From contig NZ_CP022436.1 in NCBI RefSeq assembly GCF_002224285.1, forward strand, positions 3,410,001 through 3,474,000: a stretch of DNA of 64,000 nt, given 5' to 3'. The notes under the pieces were generated by a model. That model ran no database searches. It had not been told where the DNA came from and saw nothing but the letters and a program-made list of their open reading frames with translations. The stretch is from Arthrobacter sp. YN (GTDB lineage: Bacteria > Actinomycetota > Actinomycetes > Actinomycetales > Micrococcaceae). Position numbers and translations under genes: made by a program. Every line of letters starts with the position of its first letter. The first letter of the stretch is position 1. Below are positions 46,042-55,786 of this stretch, one piece after another.

Positions 46042-47361
46042 ATGGCCACAGGCCCCACTCAATCTACCGTTGAGAAGGTGAGAAGAACACCGCTCGAACT
46101 GGCCGCTGTAGCAACCGCGGCGGTGCCTGGCCTGGCGCCGACGGCTACAGCCTTTTCCCCCGACGACGACGCCGACTTCGACTCGGCGTTGCTGCTCGAC
46201 GCGGATGGCAAACGCTGGCGCGTCCGTTCGCCGCGCCATCCGGAGGCCAGCACCCGGCTGGAAACGGAATTCATGGTGCTGCGCGCCTTTGCTCCGTCCA
46301 TTCGCGCGGAGCTGCCCTTCCACGTGCCAACCATTGCCGGCACTGTGCGCCAGGGCGACCTCACCACTTTTGTCTACACCCACCTGCACGGCGCAATGCT
46401 CTCCATTGAAGAGCTATCGGCCGGGAGTCCCGCCCTTGCCAGGGAGATCGGCTCAGCGCTGGCTGCCATTCATGACCTCCCGTTGACCTTGGTGACCAAC
46501 GCGGACCTGCCCAGCTACTCTGCCAACGAGTTCCGGCAGCGGAAGCTCAATGAACTGGACCAGGCGGCAACCACCGGCAAGATTCCTGCCACCCTGCTCC
46601 GGCGCTGGGAGCACGCCCTTGAAGACGTGGCACTGTGGCGGTTCAATACCTCGGTGGTCCACGGTGACCTCCACGAAGACAACCTCATGGTGCAAGATGA
46701 CTCCGTGACTGCCCTGACGGGGTGGACCGATCTCCGGATTGGTGATCCGGCCGACGACTTCGCATGGTTGGTGGCATCGAACGAAGCGTCGTTCGTAGAA
46801 GCCGTCCTGAACCACTACACCCAGGCACGCCGTGAGACACCCGACGCTCATTTGCTCCGGAGGGCAGCTTTGTTGGCCGAGTTCGCCTTGGCCCAGTACT
46901 TGGTCAAGGCCATGGCTGCCGGGCACCAAAGCATGACGGCGGAGGCAGAGTCAATGCTTCAGACACTCTCCGATGACATTGACGAGCAAGCGCGGCGTGA
47001 CGAAGAAGCAGCGCAGGACGCCGAGGATGAGGCCGCTGAAATCCAAGCTGCCGAAGCGCAGGCCGCCGCCACTGCAGCAAGCCAGAACCCTCCTGTCAGT
47101 GTCGTAGCGATTCCCAACGCCGGACCAACGGTTACGGTGGCAGCCATACCCGGGACGTCGGCCACGTCCCCGGAGTACTCTCTGGAGTCGGTGCAGGACG
47201 GAACCACTGCCCCGGGATCTACCGCTGACGCAGAGGACACGGAGAAGCCCGTCCAGGCCGGGGGCGGCGACTCCCATGGCATTAACGATCCGGATGACAC
47301 GTCCACGGCCGCCATCAGCGTGGTCAAGGTGACGCCGCTCCATACAGCCGACCGGTCCTAG
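46042..47361 (+). CDS. Aminoglycoside/macrolide phosphotransferase-like protein with altered metal-site residue
   Basis: 439 residues from ATG 46042 (no clear ribosome site; GTG 46078 is an alternative). Kinase-like fold: N-lobe PLELAAVATAAVPGLAPTAT, catalytic loop VVHGDLHEDNLMV (about 211-223) with the HxD Asp intact. The following strand reads VTALTGWTDLRIGDPADDFA: the metal-binding Asp expected before Trp (I/L-D-W) is Gly. The last ~120 residues are Ala/Glu-rich then Ser/Thr/Pro-rich and probably unstructured. Lies between nudC and adnB and converges on adnB. Could be a pseudokinase; a resistance role is not supported. Confidence 0.82.
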   Translation: MATGPTQSTVEKVRRTPLELAAVATAAVPGLAPTATAFSPDDDADFDSALLLDADGKRWRVRSPRHPEASTRLETEFMVLRAFAPSIRAELPFHVPTIAGTVRQGDLTTFVYTHLHGAMLSIEELSAGSPALAREIGSALAAIHDLPLTLVTNADLPSYSANEFRQRKLNELDQAATTGKIPATLLRRWEHALEDVALWRFNTSVVHGDLHEDNLMVQDDSVTALTGWTDLRIGDPADDFAWLVASNEASFVEAVLNHYTQARRETPDAHLLRRAALLAEFALAQYLVKAMAAGHQSMTAEAESMLQTLSDDIDEQARRDEEAAQDAEDEAAEIQAAEAQAAATAASQNPPVSVVAIPNAGPTVTVAAIPGTSATSPEYSLESVQDGTTAPGSTADAEDTEKPVQAGGGDSHGINDPDDTSTAAISVVKVTPLHTADRS

Positions 47362-47390
47362 CACCAATTGGTCCCCCGCGCCGGTCGGCC

Positions 47391-50300
47391 CTAGCGTCCC
47401 TGACCGCCGGCCTCCAACGCCTTGGCAACGATGTGTTCCAGTTCGTCGGCGGTTCCCAGATCGTGTGGCCGGACCACTGAGTCATCCGCCACGTAATAGA
47501 ACGCCGCGCTGACCTCTTCGAGGGGCACACCCTGAAGCCGGGCCCAGGCCAGCCGGTAAACGGCCAACTGCACGGCACGCGTCGCCAACTGTTGGCCTGC
47601 GGGTCGTCGGCCGGTTTTCCAGTCGATCAACTGCCAGCGGCCGTCCGCGTCGCGGAACACAGCATCGATGCGTCCCCGGACTACGACGTCGCCAATCCTT
47701 GTCTCCACAGGCACCTCGACGAAGGCGGGCGCACGTTGGGCCCACTCGGACTTTTTGAACGACGCCACCATCTCGTCCAAGCCGTATGCCTCGTCGATGT
47801 GGGAATCCGAGCCCGGGGCCTCATCGAGGTCAAGCATGCCCGTTGTACCGAAGTACTCTTCAACCCACGCATGGAAGGCCGTGCCTTTACGCGCCGAAAT
47901 ACCGGGTTCTCTTGGCACCGGCCTGCGGAGCTGCGAAAGCACTGCAGCCGGGTCCGCGCCGAGGTCCACGAAGAGTGAGGCAGAGATGTGGCTCGGAAGG
48001 TGGACGTCCTGGGTGGTCTTGCGCTGCTGTTGACGGTCAAGGAGCAGGTCTGCTTCCTGGGCCCATTTCGCCGCAGGCCCCGTGAGCTCAGAGGCCTGTG
48101 TCTGGTACGGTGCGTCGGCGATGAACGCACGGACGGTGGCCGCGGCCTGGTCCATGGCCAGCCTGCGTCCGGGAGCCAGCCTAAGACGGGCGCCCGTCCG
48201 GGGATCGGACGGGCCTTCAAGGGGATCGTAGGGGAACCCTGCAACTTCAAGTGTGGTCGTCAGTGGGCTTTCCTCAGGGAGTGCTTCCTCGGCCACGGAT
48301 TCGGGATGAACCACCGCCGAACCTGTCCGGCCCGCGGGCGACCCAGTACCTTCTCCTGCGGCAACTCCCGCAACTCCAGCAAGAGGCGCCAAGTCGGAGA
48401 GGAAGGCGGACATACCGGCCATTCCGGAGCGCGAACCGTTCCAAGCAGCACTGGACGCCCATAAGACGAACTTTGCCCGGGTGTAGGCCACATAAGCCAG
48501 CCGTCGCTCCTCGGCCTCACCGTGATGCTGGACCTCGGCCTTGAAATCCTTCTCCGCGTCCAGCCATCCCTTTTGGTCTGGCTGGTCCAGGTCCCACTGC
48601 GGGAGGTCGGCGCGGTCGCCCCGCAACGGCCAAGGCAGCGCCGCAGCCCCACTGCTCCATCGTGAATCCCTGGTGCTGGGGAATGATCCGGCATTGAGGC
48701 CAGGGACGAAGACGACGTCCCACTCCAGCCCCTTCGAGGCGTGAACCGTCAGCAATTGCACAGCTTCCCGGTTGGTCTCCACAGGGGCCAGATCCAATCC
48801 GCCTTCTTCGGAGGCCGCTGCCTCCAACCACGACAAGAAGGCCAGCAGATCAATCCGTTGGGATGTCTGCAGGAATCCGGCCGCGGCATCCTGGAACGCA
48901 TCCAGGTTCCGGCGTGCCTGGTGGATGCTGATTCCAGGCTTGGCGGCAACCTCGATATCCAGGAGCATGGCGCGTTCAACCTCACCAAGGAGCGTTGTGA
49001 GGTCATCCCCGATGTAGCTCCGGAGGGAACGAAGTTCCGAGGCAAGACGGGTCAGTCGTTCCAGGGCTGCGGGACTCAGGGTGCGACCATGCCCGGACGT
49101 CCAGCCGGGCTTGGGCAGGAAGTCAAGGGCCTCCACCAGGCTGGAGGCATCGGTGATGTCACTTTCAACCACCACCGCGGCCGGTTCCTCGTTGGCATCC
49201 ATGGGTTCGAAAGCCGTGCCCGGATTTGACCGGCGGCGAGCGAGGAAACGCGACCAGTCATTGAAGGCCATCAGGTCTGCCGGGCCAATACGCCATCGGG
49301 CCCCGGCCAGCAGCCTCATCAGGGCATCGGACCGCCCGGGATCAGCCAACACCCGCAAGGTGGCCACCAGGTCCACGATTTCCGGAGTGTCCAACAGGCC
49401 GCCAAGACCGACGATCTCGTAGGCGATACCCTGCAGCTCGAATTCCCGGCGGAGGCACTCCATCTGTGCCCGCCTCCGGCACAGGACAGCCACGGTCGGC
49501 TTGACGGGCGTCCCGTCCTTCTCTTCCTCGAAGACTGTCCGTTTGTAGCGACGGACATCACGGGCAATGACGGCAGCTTCATCCTCATCCGTGCTGAAAC
49601 GACCGATCACCACACTTCCATCCACCGCCGCCGGACTCGGGGCCAGCGCCGGGACTGAGACGTTGCCGGCTGTGTCCCTGTCCCCTGCCGGGCCGTCCGT
49701 GGCCGCAGCATTGTTCAGCGGCGCGGCGATGGTGTTGGCTGCCTCAAGGATGTTCCTGCCGTTCCGCCAGGCGGTGGTCAGGTATGAGGTCGGAGCCACA
49801 GAATAAGTCTCTGCGCCACCGGTGGTGTCCGTGTGCAGGACCGGGAACTCCTGTACAAAGTGGAAGAGCTGCCCGGCAGAGGCACCCCGGAATCCATAAA
49901 TCGACTGGTTGGGGTCCCCTACCGCTGTCACGGCGTGACCTTGGCCGAAGAGGCGTGAGAAGAGCACCAGCTGGGCATGGGAGGTGTCCTGGAATTCGTC
50001 CAGGAGAACCACCTTGTACCGGGCCCGCTCCGTGGAGGCTGCGAGCGGAATGTCGCTGGCGATCCGGGCAGCAAGGGCCACGAGGTCCCCAAAATCAAGG
50101 ACTCCGCGTTGCCGCTTTGCTTCCTGGTAGCGCACCACCATGTCTGCCACGCTGGCGCGGGTCCGGAGCATGGCGGCCAATGATGCTGCTGCCTGGGTAG
50201 GGTTTTTGCTGGCACCAGCTATATAGGGAAGCTGCTCGAAGGTCTCCACGCGCTCCAACACCCAGTTGCGTACTGAGCCAGGATCCTGAAGGTGTTCGGC

Positions 50301-50924
50301 GCACTCCCCCGCCAGCTGGATGACGGCGTTGACCAAAGTGGACTTGGCCGCAGTGAAATGCTCGTAGTCGCCGTCGTATGCCTCTACTACTTCGCTGGCC
50401 AGCTGCCAGGACTGTGCCCCACCCAGCAGGACGACGTCGCGCTCTATGCCCAGCCGCAGCCCATAATCGGTCACTATGCCGCTTGCATAGGAGTGGTAGG
50501 TGGAAACCTTGGGTTCGAGGTCGTCAGCCCCCAGGAGCCCCTCCGGGAACCCGATGCTGCCATCGTCCTCTGCCGCGATGCGCTGGAGGGTGGCCAGTTT
50601 GCTTCTGATCCGGCTGGCCAGTTCGCCGGCAGCTTTACGCGTGAACGTCACGCCAAGCACTTCCTCCGGACGGACCCACCCATTGGCAACGAGCCACACC
50701 ACTCTGTCCGCCATGGTGGCTGTCTTACCGGAGCCAGCGCCGGCGATCACCAGCCGGGGTGACAGCGAAGAGGCAATGATGTCCGACTGTTCGGCAGTGG
50801 GACGGTTCTTCTCGCCAAGGATGCCGGCCAGCTCAGACGGAGAAAACCGGGGTTCGGGAACATGTGTGCCGCCACGGGTGCCGGGCAGCGCGGCGGCAAA
50901 TCCGTCCAGGAGCTCTGTTGTCAT
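47391..50924 (-). CDS. adnB: AdnB-type helicase-nuclease subunit
   Basis: 1177 residues; ATG 50924 overlaps the adnA stop (ATGA). UvrD-like helicase: motif I AGAGSGKTATMADR (about 62-75), Ia VTFTRKAAGELASR, II VVLLDEFQD, III GDPNQSIYGF, V VHASKGLEWDVVFVPG and VI YVAYTRAKF. The C-terminal RecB-type nuclease domain has GTAFHAWVEEYF and the PD-(D/E)XK core GRIDAVFRDADGRWQLIDWK ending in TGRRP. With AdnA it forms the actinobacterial end-resection motor-nuclease replacing RecBCD. All catalytic motifs are present. Confidence 0.94.
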   Translation of the reverse strand: MTTELLDGFAAALPGTRGGTHVPEPRFSPSELAGILGEKNRPTAEQSDIIASSLSPRLVIAGAGSGKTATMADRVVWLVANGWVRPEEVLGVTFTRKAAGELASRIRSKLATLQRIAAEDDGSIGFPEGLLGADDLEPKVSTYHSYASGIVTDYGLRLGIERDVVLLGGAQSWQLASEVVEAYDGDYEHFTAAKSTLVNAVIQLAGECAEHLQDPGSVRNWVLERVETFEQLPYIAGASKNPTQAAASLAAMLRTRASVADMVVRYQEAKRQRGVLDFGDLVALAARIASDIPLAASTERARYKVVLLDEFQDTSHAQLVLFSRLFGQGHAVTAVGDPNQSIYGFRGASAGQLFHFVQEFPVLHTDTTGGAETYSVAPTSYLTTAWRNGRNILEAANTIAAPLNNAAATDGPAGDRDTAGNVSVPALAPSPAAVDGSVVIGRFSTDEDEAAVIARDVRRYKRTVFEEEKDGTPVKPTVAVLCRRRAQMECLRREFELQGIAYEIVGLGGLLDTPEIVDLVATLRVLADPGRSDALMRLLAGARWRIGPADLMAFNDWSRFLARRRSNPGTAFEPMDANEEPAAVVVESDITDASSLVEALDFLPKPGWTSGHGRTLSPAALERLTRLASELRSLRSYIGDDLTTLLGEVERAMLLDIEVAAKPGISIHQARRNLDAFQDAAAGFLQTSQRIDLLAFLSWLEAAASEEGGLDLAPVETNREAVQLLTVHASKGLEWDVVFVPGLNAGSFPSTRDSRWSSGAAALPWPLRGDRADLPQWDLDQPDQKGWLDAEKDFKAEVQHHGEAEERRLAYVAYTRAKFVLWASSAAWNGSRSGMAGMSAFLSDLAPLAGVAGVAAGEGTGSPAGRTGSAVVHPESVAEEALPEESPLTTTLEVAGFPYDPLEGPSDPRTGARLRLAPGRRLAMDQAAATVRAFIADAPYQTQASELTGPAAKWAQEADLLLDRQQQRKTTQDVHLPSHISASLFVDLGADPAAVLSQLRRPVPREPGISARKGTAFHAWVEEYFGTTGMLDLDEAPGSDSHIDEAYGLDEMVASFKKSEWAQRAPAFVEVPVETRIGDVVVRGRIDAVFRDADGRWQLIDWKTGRRPAGQQLATRAVQLAVYRLAWARLQGVPLEEVSAAFYYVADDSVVRPHDLGTADELEHIVAKALEAGGQGR

Positions 50925-53900
50925 TCGGTGACCTGCTTTCCTCTGGCGCACAACGGGCAAACATCCGGGAGGCGGCACCCATGGCCGCCATGCCCGCTCT
51001 TGCCGGGATCGTGCCGTGCTTCGAATGAGGCCCCTGCCATTAAGGCAGCAGCGTCGTTGACCAGCTCCTCCGCCCAGTTCACGGAAGGATCCAGGGGATC
51101 CTGCTGCTGCACTGCAGGCGTCTTTGTCTTGGTTCCAAGGTGGGCCAGCACCGCGCCGCCAGGTGCGAAACCAGCAGCGCCGGTGCGGGTCCCGGCGTCG
51201 AGCGCTTCTTCGCCCCTCCCAGCGTCCTGGAAGGCACCTTTGAGCACCGCGGCCTGATAGGCACCCAATTGCGGGTGCCTGGCAACTTCGGCCTTGCCCG
51301 GTTGACGCTTGCCGGTCTTAAGGTCCACCACCACAAGCCGGCCCTGGGAATCAACCTCCAAGCGGTCCACTTGACCCCGGAGCACGGCCTGCCGGGTGGC
51401 AACCGCTTCGGGATAGGCCGGGTCCGGGGCCTCGAGACTGACTTCGGGAAGCTCTACTTCGAAGTCGTGCTCTACGGCCAGCAGGCTCCTTCCCTCGCTG
51501 CGCATGATGAGGATGTACTGGGCCAATTTGCGCACCATCTGTTCTGCGCGTTGGAAGTCGAGCTTCCCTTCCCAGTTATCCTTCATGCCCAAGGTTGGCC
51601 ACCGGCGGACGAGTTCAGCCACATATTCTGATCCCGAGGCCTCGGGCAGTTCCTGGGCAATGCTGTGGACCAACGTGCCGAGGCTTCGCGCGAAATCAGT
51701 GGCGGCCTCACCACCAGCAGCCTGGACAAACCAGTCCAGCGGTGACTTATGGACAGCTTCAACCTTGGATGGCGAAACGGAGACTACACCCCCTGGAGGG
51801 ACAACAGGCTCCCTGGAACTCAGCGGCGCCAAACCCCACCATGTGTCCGGGTGGGCCCCCGGAACGGGTGGATCCGTGCTGGCAAGCCGGGCCAGTATCC
51901 GCGCTGCTTCCTGCCCTGCGGCGGTACCGCCGACGCCGTCGGCAACGGACTCCTCCGACTGCGCGTGCTGCCTCAGCTCCGCGACAAGCGCCCTGAGTGT
52001 CATGGGCCGGTCCACGGGAGTGTAGTCGCGTTTGTACTGGCCTGACTCCAACGATGCAACGTAGTCCAGGAACGCTGAGGGTTGGTCGTCTTCAGAGGAG
52101 ACGGCCGTGCATATCAAGACTTCACGGGCCCGGGAAACCGCCGTTGAGAAACTCCTGAGTTCGTCATAGCGGATATCGCGGAGCTTGCTCAGTGGTCCCC
52201 GCCGCACCGCGTAGTCCACTCCATGCTCCACGGCGTCGGCGTAGACGGTGCTGCCAAGCAGTTCACCACGCAGGCGGGTATTCGGCCAGACGCCCTCCTG
52301 GAGACCGGCGACTATCACCACGGGCCATTCCCGTCCCGCTGCGCTGGCCGGCGTCATGATCTCCACGCACGCCTCAAGCTGGGCACGTGCCGCAAGCGTG
52401 TCCATGGGAAGTTCCTGGTTCAATAGATAGTCCAGGAACTGCTCGGGACCCGATCCGGGCAGTTGGTCTACAAAGCGTTCGGCCGTATGGAACAGGGCCA
52501 TCATGGCGTCGAGGTCGCGGTCCGCACGTGCGCCGGCGTTGCCACCCTCCAGCGCCATGTCCGCCCAGCGCGACGACAAACCGGTGGCCTGCCACAAAGC
52601 CCATAAAACTGACTCCGCGTTGGCGCCGGGCTCGGCAGCGGCTGTGGAACCTGCCGCGATCATGCGGGCAAGACGGCGGGCCGCGCTGCCTTCAATTCCC
52701 AGCGACGCCAGCGCTCCGGGTTCCAGCAGCGCTTCCACCAGCAGGGCATCGCTGGATCTGCCGCCTCCACCCAGGAGTTCCTCGCGCCTGAGTGACTGCC
52801 TGAGCCTTCGCAGTTCGATGGCGGTGGCTCCGCCGATGCGCGATGTCAGCAGCGAAACAGCGCTTTCGGGCGTCAACTTGGCCGGGTCCAGGACAATGGC
52901 GAAGGCCTCCAGCAGAGGACGCACAGCTACTTCGTCCCGAACAGCCGAGTCTGCCACTGGAACGCGCACCGGAATGCCCTGGCCGCTCAGGTAGCGCTGC
53001 ATCTGTGAAATTTGGCCACCGTTCCGCACAATCACGGCGATGTCACTGAACTCCCGTTGCTCCCTCAGCTGGGCTTCCAGAATCCGCTGGGCTACGTAGC
53101 GCAGCTCATGCACCGCGGACGGCAGCACATGCCCTTCCACCCTGCCATCACGAGCCGGCGACTTTCCGGCAGTGTCCGGACCTGTCGGTTGCTCAAGCCG
53201 TCTGGCCAGCTGACCGCCGGAACGCTGGGATATACGTGCCGCGACGCGCGTCCAGGCCTCGGCTACCACAGGCAGGTGCCGGTGGGTGAACCACAAAGGA
53301 CGTTCAGTGACCGAGCCCTGCGGGCCTCCCAACAGTGAAGGCAACTCGGCCACAAGGTCAGGACGGGCACCGCGGAAGCCCTGCACTACGGTATCCGGGG
53401 AGTAAGTGACCACGACGTCCTTGCCCTCCGATATATCGGCGAGAAGTTCAAAAATCGCAGGATTGGATTCCTGGGCGTCGTCCACCAGGATCAGCTGGAG
53501 GCGTTCACGTTCCGCGGCCAGGAATGCCGGCGAATCCTGGAAGATCTGGCGCGCCGTAGTGATGATTCCTGCGGGGTCAAACGCCTCGGGCATGCGGAGG
53601 TCCAGGACGTCCCGGTATTCGCTGTACAGCTCCGCTGCGGCCATCCAATCGGGACGTCCGCACTCGTAGGCGAGCCCCACCAGATCCTCAGCTGTTCGGC
53701 CGGACTCAATGATGCGGTCGAACAACTGGCGGATCTCGTGGCGGAAGCCCCGGGTGGGAAGGGCCGCACTGAGATCCTCCGGCCAGGGCAGCTGGAAACC
53801 GGGCCGTGCATGGCCTTCGAGGAGTTCTTTGATGATGAGGTCCTGCTCGGGACCTGAGAGGAGCTTTGGGGGCCTGGCCAAGGGTATGACGCCCTCGGCC

Positions 53901-54271
53901 TTGGCCCGCCGAATGACGTCGAAGGCATACGATGCCCAGGTGCGTGCCGGCGTCGTACTGAGGCTGCGGTCCAGCCGTCCGGTGAAGGTGTCGCGCAAAG
54001 CTGCGGCGGCGTGGCGACCGGGGGCGAGTATGAGGATCTGCTCCGAATTCAGTCCATCTTCACGGACGCGGCGCACTGCGGATTCCACGAGCACCGTTGA
54101 CTTGCCCGTGCCGGGCCCCCCGGGCACAAGAACGGGGCCGCTCCCCTGCCGGAGGGAAACGACCGCATGCTGGTCGGGGGACAAAACGGGTGCCGCATAG
54201 TGGGTCTCGCGCGGAGGCAGCAGGCGAAGAGCGGCCGGTGCTTGGCGGGTTTTGGCAGGAGTGGCGGTCAC
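50921..54271 (-). CDS. adnA: AdnA-type helicase-nuclease subunit
   Basis: 1116 residues starting at GTG 54271, overlapping the upstream ATL stop (GTGA). N-terminal SF1-like ATPase with VPGGPGTGKSTVLVES (about 51-66), LILVDDAQESN as the Walker B region and VSRAREVLICTAV as motif VI. C-terminal nuclease with GTLVHSIAQELPEASG and GQVDRLEVDSQGRLVVVDLK followed by TGKRQPG. The final 20 residues contain three Cys (C-x5-C-x2-C), a possible metal site. Partner of AdnB. Confidence 0.93.
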   Translation of the reverse strand: MTATPAKTRQAPAALRLLPPRETHYAAPVLSPDQHAVVSLRQGSGPVLVPGGPGTGKSTVLVESAVRRVREDGLNSEQILILAPGRHAAAALRDTFTGRLDRSLSTTPARTWASYAFDVIRRAKAEGVIPLARPPKLLSGPEQDLIIKELLEGHARPGFQLPWPEDLSAALPTRGFRHEIRQLFDRIIESGRTAEDLVGLAYECGRPDWMAAAELYSEYRDVLDLRMPEAFDPAGIITTARQIFQDSPAFLAAERERLQLILVDDAQESNPAIFELLADISEGKDVVVTYSPDTVVQGFRGARPDLVAELPSLLGGPQGSVTERPLWFTHRHLPVVAEAWTRVAARISQRSGGQLARRLEQPTGPDTAGKSPARDGRVEGHVLPSAVHELRYVAQRILEAQLREQREFSDIAVIVRNGGQISQMQRYLSGQGIPVRVPVADSAVRDEVAVRPLLEAFAIVLDPAKLTPESAVSLLTSRIGGATAIELRRLRQSLRREELLGGGGRSSDALLVEALLEPGALASLGIEGSAARRLARMIAAGSTAAAEPGANAESVLWALWQATGLSSRWADMALEGGNAGARADRDLDAMMALFHTAERFVDQLPGSGPEQFLDYLLNQELPMDTLAARAQLEACVEIMTPASAAGREWPVVIVAGLQEGVWPNTRLRGELLGSTVYADAVEHGVDYAVRRGPLSKLRDIRYDELRSFSTAVSRAREVLICTAVSSEDDQPSAFLDYVASLESGQYKRDYTPVDRPMTLRALVAELRQHAQSEESVADGVGGTAAGQEAARILARLASTDPPVPGAHPDTWWGLAPLSSREPVVPPGGVVSVSPSKVEAVHKSPLDWFVQAAGGEAATDFARSLGTLVHSIAQELPEASGSEYVAELVRRWPTLGMKDNWEGKLDFQRAEQMVRKLAQYILIMRSEGRSLLAVEHDFEVELPEVSLEAPDPAYPEAVATRQAVLRGQVDRLEVDSQGRLVVVDLKTGKRQPGKAEVARHPQLGAYQAAVLKGAFQDAGRGEEALDAGTRTGAAGFAPGGAVLAHLGTKTKTPAVQQQDPLDPSVNWAEELVNDAAALMAGASFEARHDPGKSGHGGHGCRLPDVCPLCARGKQVTE

Positions 54272-54684
54272 ACAGTCATTTCATCATCGGGCACCGACAA
54301 TTTATGGAGTTGACGCTCCAACTGGTCAGAGATCACATCAAGTTGATCGAAGTCGGCGTCCGAAGGCGCCCATCGCGCCGCTGTCAGGTCAACCCGCCAA
54401 CGGCCTTCACCCGTCCTGAGGAAGGCCTCGTAGGCACCATGCAGCGGGGTGGATTCCTGCAGGTAATGCATCAAGGCATCCACCTCGTGACCGGGAGGCG
54501 CTTCCCCGCTGGCCCGCAGGACGCGCCACCAGGCCACGGAGCTGCCGTAGTGGCTCATGACTGCGCCGACCTGACGCGGTCCGCCGGCACCCAGGAGCTC
54601 TGCGACGTCGCCGTAGGAGACCGCCGAACCTGGTGGTACGAGGTCCACGACGCCAAGAACCGCCGTCACATACTCCATCCGCAT
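54268..54684 (-). CDS. Alkyltransferase-like protein (MGMT/ATL family, no active-site Cys)
   Basis: 138 residues from ATG 54684 (or 54678); the ORF reading upstream overlaps the divergent exonuclease gene and is not coding. The MGMT DNA-binding region is present: VVDLVPPGSAVSYGDVAELL and GGPRQVGAVMSHYG with the Arg finger. The acceptor motif PCHR of repair-active enzymes is AWWR here (W52, W53), so it cannot accept alkyl groups and should act as an alkyl-lesion sensor that feeds nucleotide excision repair. Overlaps adnA by GTGA. From memory the position equals mycobacterial Rv3204. Confidence 0.87.
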   Translation of the reverse strand: MRMEYVTAVLGVVDLVPPGSAVSYGDVAELLGAGGPRQVGAVMSHYGSSVAWWRVLRASGEAPPGHEVDALMHYLQESTPLHGAYEAFLRTGEGRWRVDLTAARWAPSDADFDQLDVISDQLERQLHKLSVPDDEMTV

Positions 54685-54750
54685 GTGTTCAGCGTAACGG
54701 CAGGAGTGTCGCGCCCAAAGACTGTCGGACCCAGCCGGTAGCTTGAAGAT

Positions 54751-55461
54751 ATGAGCTCCTGGAACACCCTCTCCCGCGCCGCATTCGACCTCGAGACCAC
54801 CGGGAAGAACTCGCGGTCGGCGCGGATAGTCACCGCTTCGATCACAGTTGTGGATGCCCACGGAGAGCTCATCGCCGAACACGAATGGCTGGCGGATCCG
54901 GGCGTTGAGATCCCCCTCGAGGCCAGTGAGGTACATGGCGTGACCACCGAGAGGGCCCGCGCGGAAGGCCGCCCGGCCGCGGAGGTCACACGTGAAGTTG
55001 CCGCGGTTCTCCAGGAACTTTTCGACGCCGGCACTCCAGTCATCGCTTTCAACGCCAGTTACGACTTCACGGTATTGGCGGCCGAGTCCGCCCGCTATGG
55101 CGTACCGCAGCTAAGCCGGTTCCCCGTGCTGGATCCCTACGTTATGAACAAGCAAGTGGACCGCTACCGCAAGGGTAAGCGCACCCTCACGGCCCTGTGT
55201 GAGGAGTACGGCGTAGACCTGGCAAACGCCCACACCTCGGCCGCGGATGCACTCGCCACTCTCCGTGTCCTGGACGCGATGGCCGGCAAGTTCCCCAAGC
55301 TGCAGATGCCGGCAACCACCCTCCATCAGCTGCAAGTAGACTGGGCGGCGTCGCAGGCCGCCGATTTCCAGCAGTACTTGCGCCGCAGCAAACCCACCGC
55401 GGTCATCGAGGGTGAGTGGCCGGTCCTGCCGCCCGAGGACGCCAGCCGGGGCGGTTTCTAA
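54751..55461 (+). CDS. DnaQ-like 3'-5' exonuclease (DEDDh)
   Basis: 236 residues from ATG 54751. The three Exo motifs are intact: FDLETTGKNS (Exo I, about 12-21), FNASYDFTVLA (Exo II, about 98-109) and HTSAADALATLRVL (Exo III, about 154-167, with the DEDDh His). After the exonuclease fold (1-170) there is a helical C-terminal region of ~65 residues with no known domain. It may act as a stand-alone proofreading or repair exonuclease. Divergent from the ATL-adnA-adnB unit. Confidence 0.9.
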   Translation: MSSWNTLSRAAFDLETTGKNSRSARIVTASITVVDAHGELIAEHEWLADPGVEIPLEASEVHGVTTERARAEGRPAAEVTREVAAVLQELFDAGTPVIAFNASYDFTVLAAESARYGVPQLSRFPVLDPYVMNKQVDRYRKGKRTLTALCEEYGVDLANAHTSAADALATLRVLDAMAGKFPKLQMPATTLHQLQVDWAASQAADFQQYLRRSKPTAVIEGEWPVLPPEDASRGGF

Positions 55462-55786
55462 GCCGGGGAGACCCCGCCAGGTTTTCGCCCTGCGACGCAT
55501 GTCACATGATTATCGGGAACCCGCGATTCAGCCTCAGTCGCTCCCGGATTCCACGAGCGTCGGCACCGCCGGAATAGTACGGCGGTCGAAGAGGTTGCTG
55601 CGGGAACTATATTCGGTGTAATCGAGTGTGAACCACCATTTCTTCGATTCACTATGCCCCGGTGGGCTGGTGACATAATTAAGTTTGGCGGGTTGAAGTC
55701 TGCTAAGGCAGCCAACCTTTCTTTCGGTTGCCACATTCCCCGCCCACCGTGAATCGTCTCCGTGACCCGATGAAAGTGATTTCTTT
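55462..55786. promoter_or_regulatory. 325-bp gap upstream of the amino-acid ABC operon
   Basis: No coding region is supported. An AT-rich tract (55590-55700) contains TTGCTG (55595-55600), a 16-nt spacer and TGTAAT (55617-55622), and further down CATAAT (55674-55679). Either could be the operon promoter. No riboswitch fold was recognised. Confidence 0.35.
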
